DNA of 64,000 nt, taken from contig OZ024806.1 in assembly GCA_964017045.1 (NCBI GenBank), positions 9,506,488-9,570,487 of the forward strand, written 5' to 3'. Below the pieces are notes generated by a model, which did no database searches, was not told where the DNA came from, and saw only the letters and a list, made by a program, of their open reading frames with translations. Origin of the DNA: Omphiscola glabra. Its lineage: Eukaryota; Mollusca; Gastropoda; Lymnaeidae. The stretch's first letter is position 1; each line of letters starts with the position of its first letter. Positions 28,301-34,983 of the stretch are shown here, piece after piece. Both the position numbers and the translations under genes were made by a program.

Positions 28301-31300
28301 TCGTTTTCAGATTGTGGTAAAATAAACTCTCAAGATTTGGACTCTGTGATTATGAAATCTCTTCAGTTGAATGGTCACCTGGACGTAGAAGCCAACGTAG
28401 TCACGGCTTTCAAGGTACACATTCAATTTATTTTCCTGCTTCACAAAAGGTTTCTATTAAAAATCATTTTACAGTAACTTCGTTTGTGTTCGTTTGCGTG
28501 TGGCTTGGTGGAACATTTCTTCTGACATCTAAGTGACCCAATCCCGTCAAACTATCGACCTGAAACTTGGCACATAGACTCGTTAAAATAACAAAACATT
28601 CTATCCATCTTCAGCCCCACTGCCGATGCCTCCCCCCAATCCCTCCCCCCCCCCCAACCGAAATTTATTTATTTTTTTTAAATTTACTATTATTTTAAAA
28701 AATCATTTATTCAAAATTTTTGGTTAAAATGTACAAAACAAATCATAAATAGTAAAAAAAATTCCTTTAACTACGAAATGTGTTGTTTTTTTTTTTCTTT
28801 TTTTTTTAAAGAATTCATTCAAACTCTTTGTATAAAAAAAAGTAATATATGAATCATTTTGAGCCCTGACTACTTGGTCCAGCTTGATTGAAACGATTGT
28901 TTTCTTGCTAGCTCATTGACGACGATGAAGACGGGTACATCACGCAGCCGGATATACGTCATCTCATGGTGAGGCTTGGCGAGCACCAACTAGAGGACTA
29001 CGTCATTGACGACATGCTGGAGGCGGTGGATATCGACCAAGACGGCCGGATTAGTTTCAAGGGTGAGTAACCTTCCTCCATACACACACACCTTCCCACA
29101 GTAACCAAACCCCTGCTTAATTTCAATTTGCGTGTATCCATCATCTTTAACTGATGTTTAGCTAAATTTGTTATTTTAAAAATTAAAATCATATCACTTT
29201 TTTTTTTACTTTCGTTAACTCATTAGTTTATAATTATTAGCGATTTAACTAGAGAAGTAAACAAAATATCAATCGGAAACATGGGATACTTCAGTAGCCA
29301 CAAAATACCCAAAAGTAGAACGATTACAAGAAAAACCAAGTAGTCTATATAATATATATATCCCTAACAATACGGCAGAAAACTTCTTAAGTACATGGGA
29401 GAGAAATTTTCTCTGGAAATCAAACGACAGAGGAAAACGGCTCAAAAGCAGACCTAGGCTTAGAAGGATTGATGAAGTGGGGAAACATCTACAGCAGCTG
29501 GGAATCCAAAGCATGGAAAAAAACAAAAGTTACGTCAGAGTTGAAGGAAGTGGTGAGTCAGGCCAAAGTCCTACATTGGCTGTAGCGTCACATGGGATGG
29601 ATGGATTGAATTCATCAACAATTCCGAAAACAAACTATGCCTAATACAAATGCAATAATCAAAAGTCTTTTTGACATAATTTTGTATCGTATTCTTCCCA
29701 TTCTTATACAAATTATTTCAATTTCTTAACAGATTTCGCCTACTTCCTGTTGGGAAGGTATGATCTGTCCCTCACACTCAGTGATGATAAAAAGACAGGC
29801 CAAGAAATCAACGAATCCTACAGTAAAGACAGCGGAAACACTTCGAAGCAACCGACCCAATCACCGGAGACTTTGTCTAAAGATATCGTGACGAATCCTC
29901 GATCATCTGGCATAAAACAAGATTCTAACACCGGCGACGGCGCGTCAAATGATGAGCGAAACTTGACTGCACACGACGACGACAGATCGTCAGAGAAACG
30001 CCAGATGTTTTTTTCCGGTAACTTTGTTCAGCGTGATATTAAGACAAGCAACGAAATGTCTGCGCTTAAGACCGAACGGGCCGACGACAACGTGGATGGA
30101 GAGCTAAAGCCCAATACTGAAACACATTCACTCACTTCTGGGGATGTTCCACCACCCGACCGCCAAATAAACTCCAAAAGTGAACAAGGAAGTCTGATGA
30201 TAGCGGATATTTCAACGGATTCGATTGTCGACCTCAATCACGACAAAGAATACAGCGCTCTTTCAGAAAACGAAAAGCATAATTCAGAAACCAATATTTT
30301 AAGCGATTGCGATACTGGTCGTTACAAAGCAGGACCTGAAGATTCATTGCACCTTTCAGAAAATCCAAATGATCATATTTCAAATAAGGGGGAAGCAGAC
30401 GACCGCTTATGTAACCAATTGGAGATAAATACTAACTCGGTACACTTCAAAAGTCAAACTCAACATAAAATTAGCAAAGATAACAGACTGTCTAAAACGT
30501 TTACCATGGGGACATCGGAAAAGGTTTCTGATATACTATCGCAAGTCGAACGTTTATATCTCGGCTATGACGCTTCGAACTGCTGTGAAACAGTAAATGT
30601 CAGGGAAGTTATAGAAGATAATCAGGAAAACTCTGCCGCTCCAATGTCTTCCCCAACAATGTCTACCGGAATCGGAACCATGTCCGGTACCATGGCTGAC
30701 AACCAGGAAACGTCCGAACGGCTCTGGGAGTTGCAGAGTGATACGATCACGATTATTGCGCATTTTCCCGAGCAACTCCCAAGGGAAAGATCATCAGAAG
30801 TTATCGTGGACGGGTGCATGTCAACACATCAGGATGAGATGGAAGTTACCACGTCCAATATGCAGCTTACCGTCTCAGAACACGAGGATGGCGACGAAGA
30901 GCTTCCCGTGGAGCTTAGGTATCAGGAGTCGGATGAAGGGATAGATCTGAAAGAAGAGCTCGACCACATCGCCGTGAGAAAACCAGACTACGTCCAGCAG
31001 TGGTTATCGGCCCCTGTCGTTTCTTTACCGGACAGCGGAGACGTTCCACGGATGACGCACGGCGAAAAATCCGAGGCCGGGTGCGTTGGGGCACACGGGG
31101 ACAAATTTTTATCGTCACGTTTCGGGCTGGCACCGGACGTGTCGTTTTCAAATTCTCGGAGCGACCTAAGTGATTTGCATATCAGTCTGACATCACCGCG
31201 CACCGACGTGTCGTCCGAAGAGGAGAACGTCAACAGCTCCAGCGCCCCCGTGTGTATTGTCTCTGGGGGGTCCCGAAAACCGAGCACACCATCAAAAGAT

Positions 31301-32641
31301 CAGATCACCCCCGAATCGATCGTGAAATCAATCAAGGATGGGCGGTTTGAACACTGCGACGCCCGCAGGGGCAGGAATTTCAGAAGGCTCAGAGCTTCTC
31401 TGAAATCTCATACAAGCAAATATAATCAAAACAAAGTGGCCCTGAGCTGTCAGAAGATAGAAGTGCAGGAAATGGAGGTGAATTCTCCTGTGACGGCTGA
31501 TCTCTTCTCCAACAGGAGGAGATTCGGAAGCCTCCCTAGAGACGTGTCTAAGTTTATCGTCTTCGGCAAAAGTGCCGGGACTGAGGATGAAAGGATGCAC
31601 GCCCACCAAACAAAAGACTGGCGTCATCAGCCGATCAGAGTAGGCTCCCCTGTCAGAAATAAATCTGCAAACGCTCTTAGGAGTGTTTTGAAGGCACACA
31701 TGACGTCTGAGCAGTCACGTGAAAGCGGGGACTTCAGATTTGGATTTTTGACAACGGAACAAGACCAGCTCCGGAATTCCGACGAGCGGGAGACGCAGAT
31801 TTTATACGTCAAGGCCCAAAAAGAAACAGCACCAGACACTGACATACAACTCTGTTCTCTGAGTTCAGAAAATCGACTTCTTGGCCGAGTGAGAAGACTG
31901 GAGTCACGCATCATGCACAGATCTAACACCGTTGCAGGGTTTCAATCGCTAAGAGACACAAATAAAAATTATCTCAAGTCGAGAAATAGCGATAACGCGA
32001 TATGCGCGGTCTTGCGTTGTGATATGACGAAGGTAGCGACTGACAACAACAACCACGCTTCTCCCTCGAGCTGCCAGAAAAAAGGTTGTTCCGTGTTGGA
32101 TAGTTTGAGAATCGACACCACTAGCAAGAAATCGTGCGAACATAATATTCTGGGTGGAAAGTGTACGTCGTCACCGCGCGAGAAACATGGGTATTCAAAA
32201 GTCGGAAAATCGGGGGGCCGCATGCGAGAGTGCTATCCATCTATATCCCGGCAGCTGGAGTTCAGCGGTAAAACGAATATAACGAGCGGCATTGCAGGGG
32301 ACTCTCCGATTACCGGTAAGACTTCTGCCACCGAGGAATTAGAGGAAAACTTATCACAATCTTCCCACGATGCGTCTTGCCCTGTCGATCCGGTGGATTC
32401 ATCGGCCAGAAATCTGATCGGAAATACGAGGCAAGTTCGGCCGCAGTCGCATAATCCATCAAAGAGAAGCTCACTCCTGACGAAGAGGACCAGCTCCTCG
32501 GCCGGGCAACGCACGCCGTTTTCCGGCAGAGCCGCGGGGGCTGTGGTGACACAATCGTCTGTAGTGACGCTCAGTCTACCGGAAAATGTTTTCTATCAGC
32601 GAAATATGAAGAATGGTTATTTCCCCTTGAGTTTATTTTAA
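1703..32641 (+). CDS. Gene A: EF-hand protein with long low-complexity C-terminal tail (spliced)
   Basis: This is a discontinuous coding region: 1703-1864, 4217-4414, 26410-26461, 26994-27137, 28311-28414, 28912-29062 and 29733-32641. The lengths sum to 3720 nt (1239 residues plus stop) and every junction is in phase. Seen: a basic Ser-rich N-terminus (1-54), a Lys-rich stretch (about 95-110), a degenerate EF-hand-like pair (about 121-220), canonical EF loops at 223-234 and 260-271, then a hydrophilic Ser/Asp/Glu/Lys-rich tail to 1239. No signal peptide or membrane segment is visible, so a cytosolic or nuclear protein is inferred. EF-hands of this kind bind divalent cations; the partners cannot be read from the sequence. 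I do not recognise an ortholog. The start is the first ATG after the acceptor at 1699-1700; upstream 5' UTR exons probably exist outside or left of it. A further exon (3698-3759) is possible. Confidence 0.8.
1865..2400. other. Gene A intron 1, left part
   Basis: AT-rich intron sequence with a poly-G run near 2000. No other feature seen. Confidence 0.5.
2414..2602 (-). mobile_element. LINE reverse-transcriptase C-terminal remnant
   Basis: The minus strand reads RRRGRQRKRWEDNIKEWTGL, then HRAEDREEWRRIV, ending SKDYGT with a TGATGATGATG-type tail. GRQRKRWEDNIKEWTGL is a very common C-terminal piece of molluscan and arthropod non-LTR retrotransposons, often annotated as craniofacial development protein 2-like. 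Only the last 60 or so codons remain, so this is a 5'-truncated dead copy. Confidence 0.8.
2945..3064. repeat. 20-bp minisatellite
   Basis: About six copies of a unit containing CGCTTACATCTAAGCAAG. Confidence 0.9.
3429..3515 (-). mobile_element. Retroelement end with (AGATA)n tail, copy 1
   Basis: AAGATAAGATAAG followed by TTTTATTGATCCAATCAAATGGA. The same arrangement recurs at about 5915-6010. Read on the minus strand this is a 3' end with a (TATCT)n tail, typical of a non-LTR element or SINE. Confidence 0.55.
3698..3759 (+). CDS. Candidate extra exon of gene A
   Basis: A good acceptor (TATCTTTCAG) is followed by 62 bases. In the frame that ends in phase 0 at GAG|GTGGGA they read LALRERIRPEVADLSICDEE, which joins smoothly to LLTNHL of the next exon. 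Base composition is coding-like. The exon needs a preceding exon ending in phase 1, but exon 1 ends in phase 0 at its best donor. A phase-1 donor after TTAC (about 1891) or an unseen small exon would be required. It could be alternative, or a chance open stretch. Confidence 0.4.
4217..4414 (+). CDS. Gene A exon 2
   Basis: The acceptor is GGTTTTCAG|CTG and the donor AAT|GTGAGC. The exon is 198 bp, phase 0 to 0 (residues 55-120). It encodes a segment starting LLTNHLTTLSSLDEDI, followed by a Lys-rich cluster (KKGKKSKKK) and a short basic/acidic stretch. The Lys cluster could be a nuclear localisation or RNA/lipid-contact patch; this is inference only. The downstream intron runs 22 kb. Confidence 0.75.
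4554..5266. mobile_element. hAT-like MITE with internal minisatellite (GGCGTAGCTA family)
   Basis: The left end is CAGGGGCGTAGCTATAATGG; the right end is complementary in part (CCAACGCCACTG). Flanking 8-mers ACCGTGAT (4546-4553) and ACCATGAT (5267-5274) match at 7 of 8 positions, as for a hAT target duplication. The interior holds about eleven 51-bp repeats. No transposase. Confidence 0.65.
4640..5195. repeat. 51-bp minisatellite inside MITE
   Basis: About 11 copies of a unit with AACTCTAAAGTTGGCCGTGA and GTGCCTCTATATTAAAAA. Variants (AAAG/TTAAG, GACG/GAAG) show a higher-order pattern. Confidence 0.92.
5267..5611. other. Gene A intron 2 spacer
   Basis: Poly-C and poly-G runs at about 5331-5343 and 5472-5483. 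No gene seen. Confidence 0.4.
5612..6010 (-). repeat. (GATAA)n-rich array joined to retroelement end, copy 2
   Basis: About 320 bases of imperfect GATAAGATAAGAT repeats pass directly into TTCTTTTATTGTTCCAAACA and CAAATGGAAGGG, matching the element at 3429-3515. The array is probably an expanded tail of this element. Confidence 0.75.
6170..6893. repeat. 25-bp minisatellite
   Basis: About 28 copies of a unit such as TTAGGTGAAGGTAAGGGGTC plus ATTAC or ATTAT. Confidence 0.93.
6894..7608. other. AT-rich intron sequence
   Basis: Apart from a poly-T stretch near 7490, nothing is recognised on either strand. Confidence 0.5.
7609..7738. repeat. 43-bp tandem triplication
   Basis: Three near-identical copies of a unit beginning AAGGAAGACCAAACTAAACT. 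Confidence 0.92.
7739..8497. other. AT-rich intron sequence
   Basis: Includes GTACATTTTGAGTTGTGC and TTTTTCATAAAGTATTACGG near 7900-7945; a related stretch occurs at about 33105-33160. This suggests an old interspersed repeat. No gene. Confidence 0.4.
8506..8713. mobile_element. hAT-like MITE (GGCGTAGCTA family)
   Basis: Terminal inverted repeats CAGAGGCGTAGC and GCTACGCCTCTG. Flanking 8-mers CTGGAATA and TTGGAATA match at 7 of 8 positions. 208 bp, no coding capacity. Confidence 0.78.
8946..9861. repeat. 15-17-bp minisatellite with 34-bp higher-order form
   Basis: Over 50 copies of CATAACGAACGTC-like units. Between about 9510 and 9820 they become a 34-bp unit alternating CGCATAACGAACGTACCC with TGAAAACAACGTCCC. 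Confidence 0.93.
9950..10065. mobile_element. Partial fold-back MITE (AGTTCACACG family)
   Basis: TTGTTTGATAGAAATTTCGT through GAGTTCACCCAATCAAAC to CATTATACTATACTA repeats the order seen at 428-570. Only one arm is present. Confidence 0.5.
10066..10839. other. Degenerate repeat-like intron sequence
   Basis: Contains internal similarity (blocks with GGCCC..AAA.GGAA near 10350, 10510 and 10670), suggesting an old tandem triplication of about 160 bp. A poly-G run lies near 10648. Confidence 0.35.
10856..11446. repeat. Polypyrimidine array: (CTGT/CTCT)n then (CTAC)n
   Basis: About 400 bases of CTGTCTGTCTCTCTGT-type sequence, then tetranucleotide CTAC/CTAT repeats. Confidence 0.95.
11546..11826. 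repeat. (CTAT/CTAC/CATC)n tetranucleotide array
   Basis: Imperfect tetranucleotide repeats, separated from the previous array by about 100 bases of AT-rich sequence. Confidence 0.93.
11827..13019. other. AT-rich intron sequence
   Basis: Nothing recognised on either strand; composition is strongly A/T. Confidence 0.5.
13020..13137. mobile_element. Partial fold-back MITE, reverse orientation
   Basis: AATGTGTTCAAAAATAAATT through GATCGTGTGATC to CCGTCGATCAATTTTC is the complement of motifs at 428-570 and 9950-10065. Confidence 0.5.
13380..13432. repeat. (CT)n polypyrimidine tract
   Basis: Short CTCTCTTTCTC-type run. Confidence 0.9.
13508..13680. mobile_element. Fold-back MITE (AGTTCACACGATCAAA family)
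   Basis: The left end GTCAGTTCAAACGATCAAAT and the right end TTTGATCGTGTGAACTGAC are complementary over at least 20 positions with few mismatches. Complementarity continues inward (GTATGAACGC against GGCTTCATAC). Length about 173 bp, no coding capacity. Confidence 0.7.
13965..14105 (-). mobile_element. LINE reverse-transcriptase C-terminal remnant
   Basis: The minus strand reads GRPRLRWIGDVETDLHQL, then GRKAMDRSEWKDVV. GRPRxRWxxDVExDL followed by A.DRxxWR is the typical C-terminal end of non-LTR reverse transcriptases. It is short and truncated. Confidence 0.78.
14160..14403 (+). mobile_element. Interspersed element (GCTAAGTGCTA family), copy 1
   Basis: Shares AAGCTAAGTGCTA and GACGAAGGCTTCCTG with copies at 22430-22618 and 24781-24994, and ends with the same TTTTACTAATTTCC. 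Only the right terminal repeat is present. Confidence 0.6.
14571..14722. mobile_element. hAT-like MITE (GGCGTAGCTA family)
   Basis: CAGGGGCGTAGCTACACTGG at the left and CTAGCTACGCCACTG at the right are inverted repeats; 152 bp. Flanking 8-mers are only half-matching. Confidence 0.65.
14723..15370. other. Intron sequence with G-rich patch
   Basis: GT/GG-rich at 15000-15070, otherwise unremarkable. No gene recognised. Confidence 0.4.
15379..15480. repeat. (TA)n microsatellite with ATTGCAATGG spacers
   Basis: Three TA runs separated by TTGCAATGG units. Confidence 0.9.
15481..16690. other. Intron sequence with hAT-like remnant
   Basis: A GC-rich block at 16050-16130 ends CTATGCCTAAGAACGGCTCTG. 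On the minus strand this is a typical hAT left end (CAGAGCCGTTCTTAGGCATA). The partner terminus was not found. A G/C-rich patch lies at 15845-15930. The rest is AT-rich. Confidence 0.4.
16722..17107. repeat. Tandem duplication of about 200 bp
   Basis: Two copies of a block containing AAAGGCCGGAAGTTAGAG, CCGGCAGGTAGGGTGTAGG and TTTTAGTAACACTTGA. Short GACTGTCTGTA motifs recur within each block. Confidence 0.85.
17381..17491. repeat. (CT)n polypyrimidine array
   Basis: CTCTCTCGCTCT-type repeats directly left of a GC-rich island. Confidence 0.95.
17492..18210. other. GC-rich island between two CT arrays
   Basis: About 700 bases of clearly GC-rich sequence in an AT-rich intron, bounded on both sides by CT arrays. 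Open stretches exist in several frames (for example 17511-17729) but none is convincing. It may be part of a retroelement inserted into a CT array; I cannot identify it. Confidence 0.5.
18211..18709. repeat. (CT/CTGT/CTTT)n polypyrimidine array
   Basis: About 500 bases of C and T only, apart from scattered G and A. Confidence 0.96.
19023..19172. repeat. 20-bp degenerate minisatellite
   Basis: About seven copies of TTTGTACAGTGCATGTC variants. Confidence 0.8.
19289..19682. repeat. (CT)n polypyrimidine array
   Basis: CTCTCTCTGTCTC-type sequence over about 390 bases. Confidence 0.95.
19894..19965. repeat. Long near-perfect hairpin
   Basis: Two 35-base arms with three mismatches and a 2-base loop. 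The inner 17 bases (GACGTTAGCGTTCAAAA) are perfectly complementary. Confidence 0.9.
19966..20302. repeat. Interspersed element, copy A (TTTGGCG family)
   Basis: ACTCGTGGA, GAGTTCAATAGCGCGGAAAA, AACGCAACTGCGTTTGGCGC and GATGGGAAGTTCACGCATTG occur in this order here and at 34984-35555. The hairpin at 19894-19965 abuts its left end. Confidence 0.75.
20501..20694. mobile_element. SPIN-like hAT MITE, copy 1
   Basis: Starts CAGTGG and contains TGCCGCGACCCTTCAATACA, TTCCTCATGTTGTGGCG, CGATAGTCTTAGGCGACCC and CCAAAGGGGTCTCGACTCAC, ending near AGGTTAAAGATGCG. Order and sequence match the SPIN (Space Invaders) nonautonomous element as I remember it. The terminal repeats are decayed. Possible target duplication: CACTAGAT and GACTAGTC (weak). 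Confidence 0.8.
20774..20828. repeat. 27-bp direct duplication
   Basis: AGGGGCGTCTCACCCCGCCC occurs twice in a row. Confidence 0.85.
21040..21551. repeat. 23-24-bp minisatellite
   Basis: About 21 copies of CTTGATATTAAAGTAAATGG-type units, with a TTAAATTAAAAGGTATC variant block at 21125-21260. Confidence 0.92.
21552..22429. other. Intron sequence with two duplicated blocks
   Basis: A block of about 60 bases with ATTCTCTAGCCCAGAT and CAGATAAACAG occurs at 21860-21919 and 21958-22017. TTTGAACCACCCATGGCC occurs at about 21703 and 22355. These look like remnants of an unclassified interspersed element. No gene. Confidence 0.45.
22430..22618 (+). mobile_element. Interspersed element (GCTAAGTGCTA family), copy 2
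   Basis: Shares CAGCTAAGTGCTA, GATGAAGGCTTCCTGCCGAC and the terminal TTTTACTAATTTCC with copies at 14160 and 24781. Confidence 0.65.
22683..23071. repeat. 23-bp minisatellite
   Basis: About 16 copies of ATGAGCCGTGCCAATGATCT plus TGT. Confidence 0.95.
23196..23598. repeat. 47-bp minisatellite
   Basis: About eight copies of a unit with TGACCTATCTTGTAGCACAC and ACCCAAGCTAGGGTCTTCTT; the central copies are almost identical. Confidence 0.95.
23757..24513. repeat. 21-bp minisatellite, open in both strands
   Basis: About 36 copies of CAGCACACAACTCCTGTGTC plus one base. The period is a multiple of three and lacks stops, so open frames of about 200 codons arise on both strands (for example 23773-24366 + and 23728-24369 -). 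I regard these as by-products, not genes. Confidence 0.95.
24655..24670. repeat. Poly-G tract
   Basis: A run of about 14 G after GCTGA. One of many G/C homopolymers here. Confidence 0.9.
24781..24994. mobile_element. MITE (GCTAAGTGCTA family), complete copy
   Basis: GGAAATTGGTAAAACACAGT at the left and its complement ACTGTGTTTTACTAATTTCC at the right define terminal inverted repeats of about 29 bp around 214 bp. The interior holds the shared GAGCTAAGTGCTA and GATGAAGGCTTCCTGCCGAC blocks. No clear target duplication. Confidence 0.72.
25469..25803. repeat. 29-30-bp minisatellite
   Basis: About 11 copies of TTTCTATGTTTTCATTGTCT plus GTATATGTA. Confidence 0.94.
25941..26277. repeat. 20-bp minisatellite
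   Basis: About 17 copies of CATTTCCATTCGTCTGAAGA. Confidence 0.94.
26410..26461 (+). CDS. Gene A exon 3
   Basis: A 52-bp exon between TTTGTCCAG and GTAAGTTT, phase 0 to 1. It encodes GEIPLNEKEVFTSLVIN plus the first base of Thr138. It forms the first helix of the degenerate EF-hand-like pair. Confidence 0.8.
26580..26920. repeat. About 32-bp minisatellite in gene A intron 3
   Basis: About ten copies of ATGGACTGTTAGATAGTAAA plus AACATGCAACTA. It fills most of the 532-bp intron. Confidence 0.92.
26994..27137 (+). CDS. Gene A exon 4
   Basis: A 144-bp exon between TTCCACTGCAG and GTGAGATT, phase 1 to 1 (residues 138-186, both ends split). It encodes an amphipathic helical region with an EF-hand-like spacing of hydrophobic and acidic residues (YKDGVTDVS, LDLDTSDESV), but it lacks a full set of Ca2+ ligands. 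It is symmetric, so skipping it would keep the frame. Confidence 0.82.
27203..27425. repeat. (CT)n polypyrimidine array in gene A intron 4
   Basis: CTCTCTTTCTCTC-type sequence starting about 65 bases after the exon 4 donor. Confidence 0.94.
27495..28072. repeat. 23-bp minisatellite in gene A intron 4
   Basis: About 25 copies of TATCTTTAGTGTAGCCATCT plus ACT, very homogeneous. GTAGTC and GTAGCC versions are grouped, which suggests recent unit amplification. Confidence 0.96.
28311..28414 (+). CDS. Gene A exon 5
   Basis: A 104-bp exon between CGTTTTCAG and GTACACAT, phase 1 to 0 (residues 187-220). It includes CGKINSQDLDSVI, an EF-hand-like loop with the Gly and Ile of a loop centre but without acidic residues at the first coordinating positions. 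It ends with VVTAFK, the entering helix of the first canonical EF-hand. Confidence 0.82.
28415..28911. other. Gene A intron 5
   Basis: AT-rich with a poly-C run near 28645. No other feature. Confidence 0.6.
28912..29062 (+). CDS. Gene A exon 6: canonical EF-hand pair
   Basis: A 151-bp exon between TTTCTTGCTAG and GTGAGTAA, phase 0 to 1 (residues 221-271). It carries two textbook loops: DDDEDGYITQPD (223-234) and DIDQDGRISFK plus the split Asp271. The helix between them (HLMVRLGEHQLEDYVIDDML) resembles the calmodulin/troponin C linker. Both loops have Asp rather than Glu at position 12. This is the strongest functional evidence for gene A. Confidence 0.9.
29391..29590 (+). mobile_element. LINE C-terminal remnant in gene A intron 6
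   Basis: The plus strand reads GKRLKSRPRLRRIDEVGKHL, then QQLGIQ. This is related to the remnant at 46106-46417 (GKRFKGRPRLRWMDDVQKHL). Downstream frames are shifted and contain stops. Confidence 0.7.
29733..32641 (+). CDS. Gene A terminal exon: EF-hand end plus long disordered tail
   Basis: The acceptor is TTTCTTAACAG at 29732. The reading frame then stays open for 2.9 kb to TAA at 32639-32641. The first residues (DFAYFLLGRYD) complete the second EF-hand. The remaining 950 or so residues are hydrophilic, rich in Ser, Asp, Glu, Asn and Lys, and show no fold I recognise. The N-terminal half is acidic; the C-terminal part is more basic, with Ser/Thr/Arg clusters such as KRSSLLTKRTSSS. Codon use and GC content differ sharply from the AT-rich flanks, which argues for a real exon rather than chance. 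Confidence 0.85.
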
Positions 32642-32789
32642 ACATCTCGATAAAGTTGAACGTGACATAATAATATATATAAAGCTTCACTCTGCCTGCA
32701 TACTCACTTGCAACTATTTGAACACAAGTGACAACATTTCTTGTTGGCATATCTTTTTTTCCTCAAGAAAGCGTTATGGAGCCAAACAT

Positions 32790-32795
32790 AATAAA
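32790..32795 (+). terminator. Candidate polyadenylation signal of gene A
   Basis: An AATAAA hexamer lies about 150 bases after the stop codon of gene A, followed by T-rich sequence. It is the first perfect hexamer downstream of the stop. Cleavage would fall near 32.81 kb, just before an A-rich run. Confidence 0.5.
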
Positions 32796-32864
32796 TTATT
32801 TCTCTTTAATTAAGAAAAAAAAAACAGCAACATAACAAAAAAAGTGATCGCAATGATATAGAAG

Positions 32865-32866
<2 letters not shown>

Positions 32867-32898
<32 letters not shown>
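32867..32898. repeat. (TA)n microsatellite
   Basis: About 28 bases of pure TA after ACATACATA. Confidence 0.93.
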
Positions 32899-32903
<5 letters not shown>

Positions 32904-34190
32904 AAAATTGCGAAACCTAGGAAAATGGGGGAGGCATGCTCTATCCCAGACCTGCACAACAAACGGCACGCAGGACCGCCAGCACCCACTTTGCGGCCCG
33001 CCATCACCCACTTTGCGGCCCGCCAAAGTAACGAAATATTCTTTTTATTTTCTTAATAGCTTCCCTCCCCCCCCCCCCCCCCCGTCCTATTTTCTTTCGG
33101 CCCACACAAGTTTTTCATAACGTATTACGAGGCCCCCTTACATTTCGAGTTGTGCACGCCTGCTCTATCCCAAATTCACACTTTTCTCCATCTCTTTCAC
33201 ATAATAAACCAAGTTAAAGCGAAATAAATTCTATGACGGGCCTCTGGTTATTAAGTCTAATTTAATTTTTTTTATTTTATTTTTTTTTTGCAATCTTATC
33301 TCCTTCTCTGCTTAATCTAAAGAAGTCTGTTAAACTTAGTTGGTTAAAAAAAAAGAAAGATAAGTTAATTTTAAACAAAGCTGACTTTGGTTTGAAATCG
33401 GTTCCTCCTAAAATATATAAAAGTTACAACGAAACCTTGCTAGGTTGAATGCTTAATGCTGCCGGTGAATTTCTGACACCTACCATCCGAGCGAGTCAAC
33501 GCCTCATACGGCTGATTGCTTGAAATTTATTTTTATAAGTAAATCCATACCACGAGATTATCAACCCTATCTTGGACGCGTTCTTCAAATGTATTATTAT
33601 TTATTCATATTTATTTTAGTATTTATAATTCTATTTCGATTTATTCGATGCTGTTTCATGACCAACAATTTTAATGCTTCGATTGCACCTTTTTTTTTTT
33701 TTTTTTTTTTTGAAATCGTAATATGATATTATTAAATATTGGGTTGCTTGCTAATTCCTCTAGTCATAACATTGTTAGCCGATGTGTTATCTATTTGTTT
33801 TTCATGTAACGAAGCAACGACCCTCCTTTACAGTGTAAGTGTCGACAAATAAATATTTTTTTTAATTATTATTAAGTCGTATCTTTCTCTTTACATTATA
33901 CTATACTAAAACATTGTTGAAATACAAAACCTGGATCAGCTTTGAATATTTTGTGTGTGCGAGCTAAAACTATTGTGTTGAGATTTTTTTATTTTTTTTA
34001 AATATTTTTCTTTTATGATTGTCGCAAATCCTGACATTGAGTGTTTTATTGAAGGGCACATCAAGGTTCGTTCGGTTCACACTTTTTCGACCCACTCAAA
34101 CATTCAGGTTCATAATCTGGTTTTTAATGGAGCTCCCAGGCGGTTCCGTCTACACTTTCTGGCATTCTGAGACGACAAAGTCTGCGCACC
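32899..34190. other. Intergenic sequence between convergent genes
   Basis: CACCCACTTTGCGGCCCGCC occurs twice near 32980-33024, followed by a poly-C run (33066-33083). AT-rich thereafter. No gene. Confidence 0.45.
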
Positions 34191-34198
34191 GGCTAAGT

Positions 34199-34561
34199 CA
34201 GGGGTGGGCAAACTACGGCCCGCGGGCCGCATGCGGCCCGGCAACTGATATTATGTGGCCCTCGAAGGCATTTAAAAATTTTTAAAAATTACTATGTTTT
34301 TAAGTGATTTTTGTTGAATTTTACAGAATTTCATGCACCGTTATGATTTTTAAAACATTTTTGATCAAATTTCTTTCTAATTTTCTATTTTTTTAAACAG
34401 TCCTTGACATTTGTCATGTAATGCTAAAATGCGAAACTACCGATTTTAATATAGGGAAATGTTTATCGATATTTAAAAATTGGACATAATATACATGCTG
34501 CCCCCCAATAGCTTTACCTTTGTCAATGCGGCCCTCCGCACAAAAAGTTTGCCCACCCCTG
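34199..34561. mobile_element. hAT MITE with perfect target duplication
   Basis: Terminal inverted repeats CAGGGGTGGGCAAACT are perfect over 16 bases. The flanks GGCTAAGT (34191-34198 and 34562-34569) are identical 8-mers. These are hallmarks of hAT elements; 363 bp without coding capacity. Confidence 0.93.
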
Positions 34562-34983
34562 GGCTAAGTCATTAATTGTTTTTGTGCAGGTCTACAAAAT
34601 GTTACCAAAACTAATCCACCTAGAGTTCATGAAGAATTAATGTTTTTAACGATAGACCTACGTTATGTCAAATTAACTTGTGTCACGTTGATAGCTTGGG
34701 GAAAAAATTTGGAAGAAAGCTTTTTAAAAAAATAAGTGAATTTTTGTTCACTTTATTACAGGGGCGTAATTTTAGTTGTTTTTTACAAAGGGGTTGATCG
34801 TTTAAATTTTATCCACATCACAACTATGTCGGCACTTAAATATCCGAGGCCCCCATCTACTTATGATGCCCCACTGCCCATGGCCCACTCCACGCCTCTT
34901 CCTTCTAGACATCATGAGACAAGAAACTTCATAATGCATATAGTTATCTACTTATTAAATGCCGCATATCTCATATACATTAC
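34562..34983. other. Intergenic sequence
   Basis: Contains CAGGGGCGTAATTTT (about 34759), possibly a decayed GGCGTAGCTA-family end. No gene. Confidence 0.35.

Noticed and set aside
34757..34910. Another GGCGTAGCTA-family element
   Set aside because: Only the left CAGGGGCGTAA tip resembles the family; the proposed right end and target duplication do not match.
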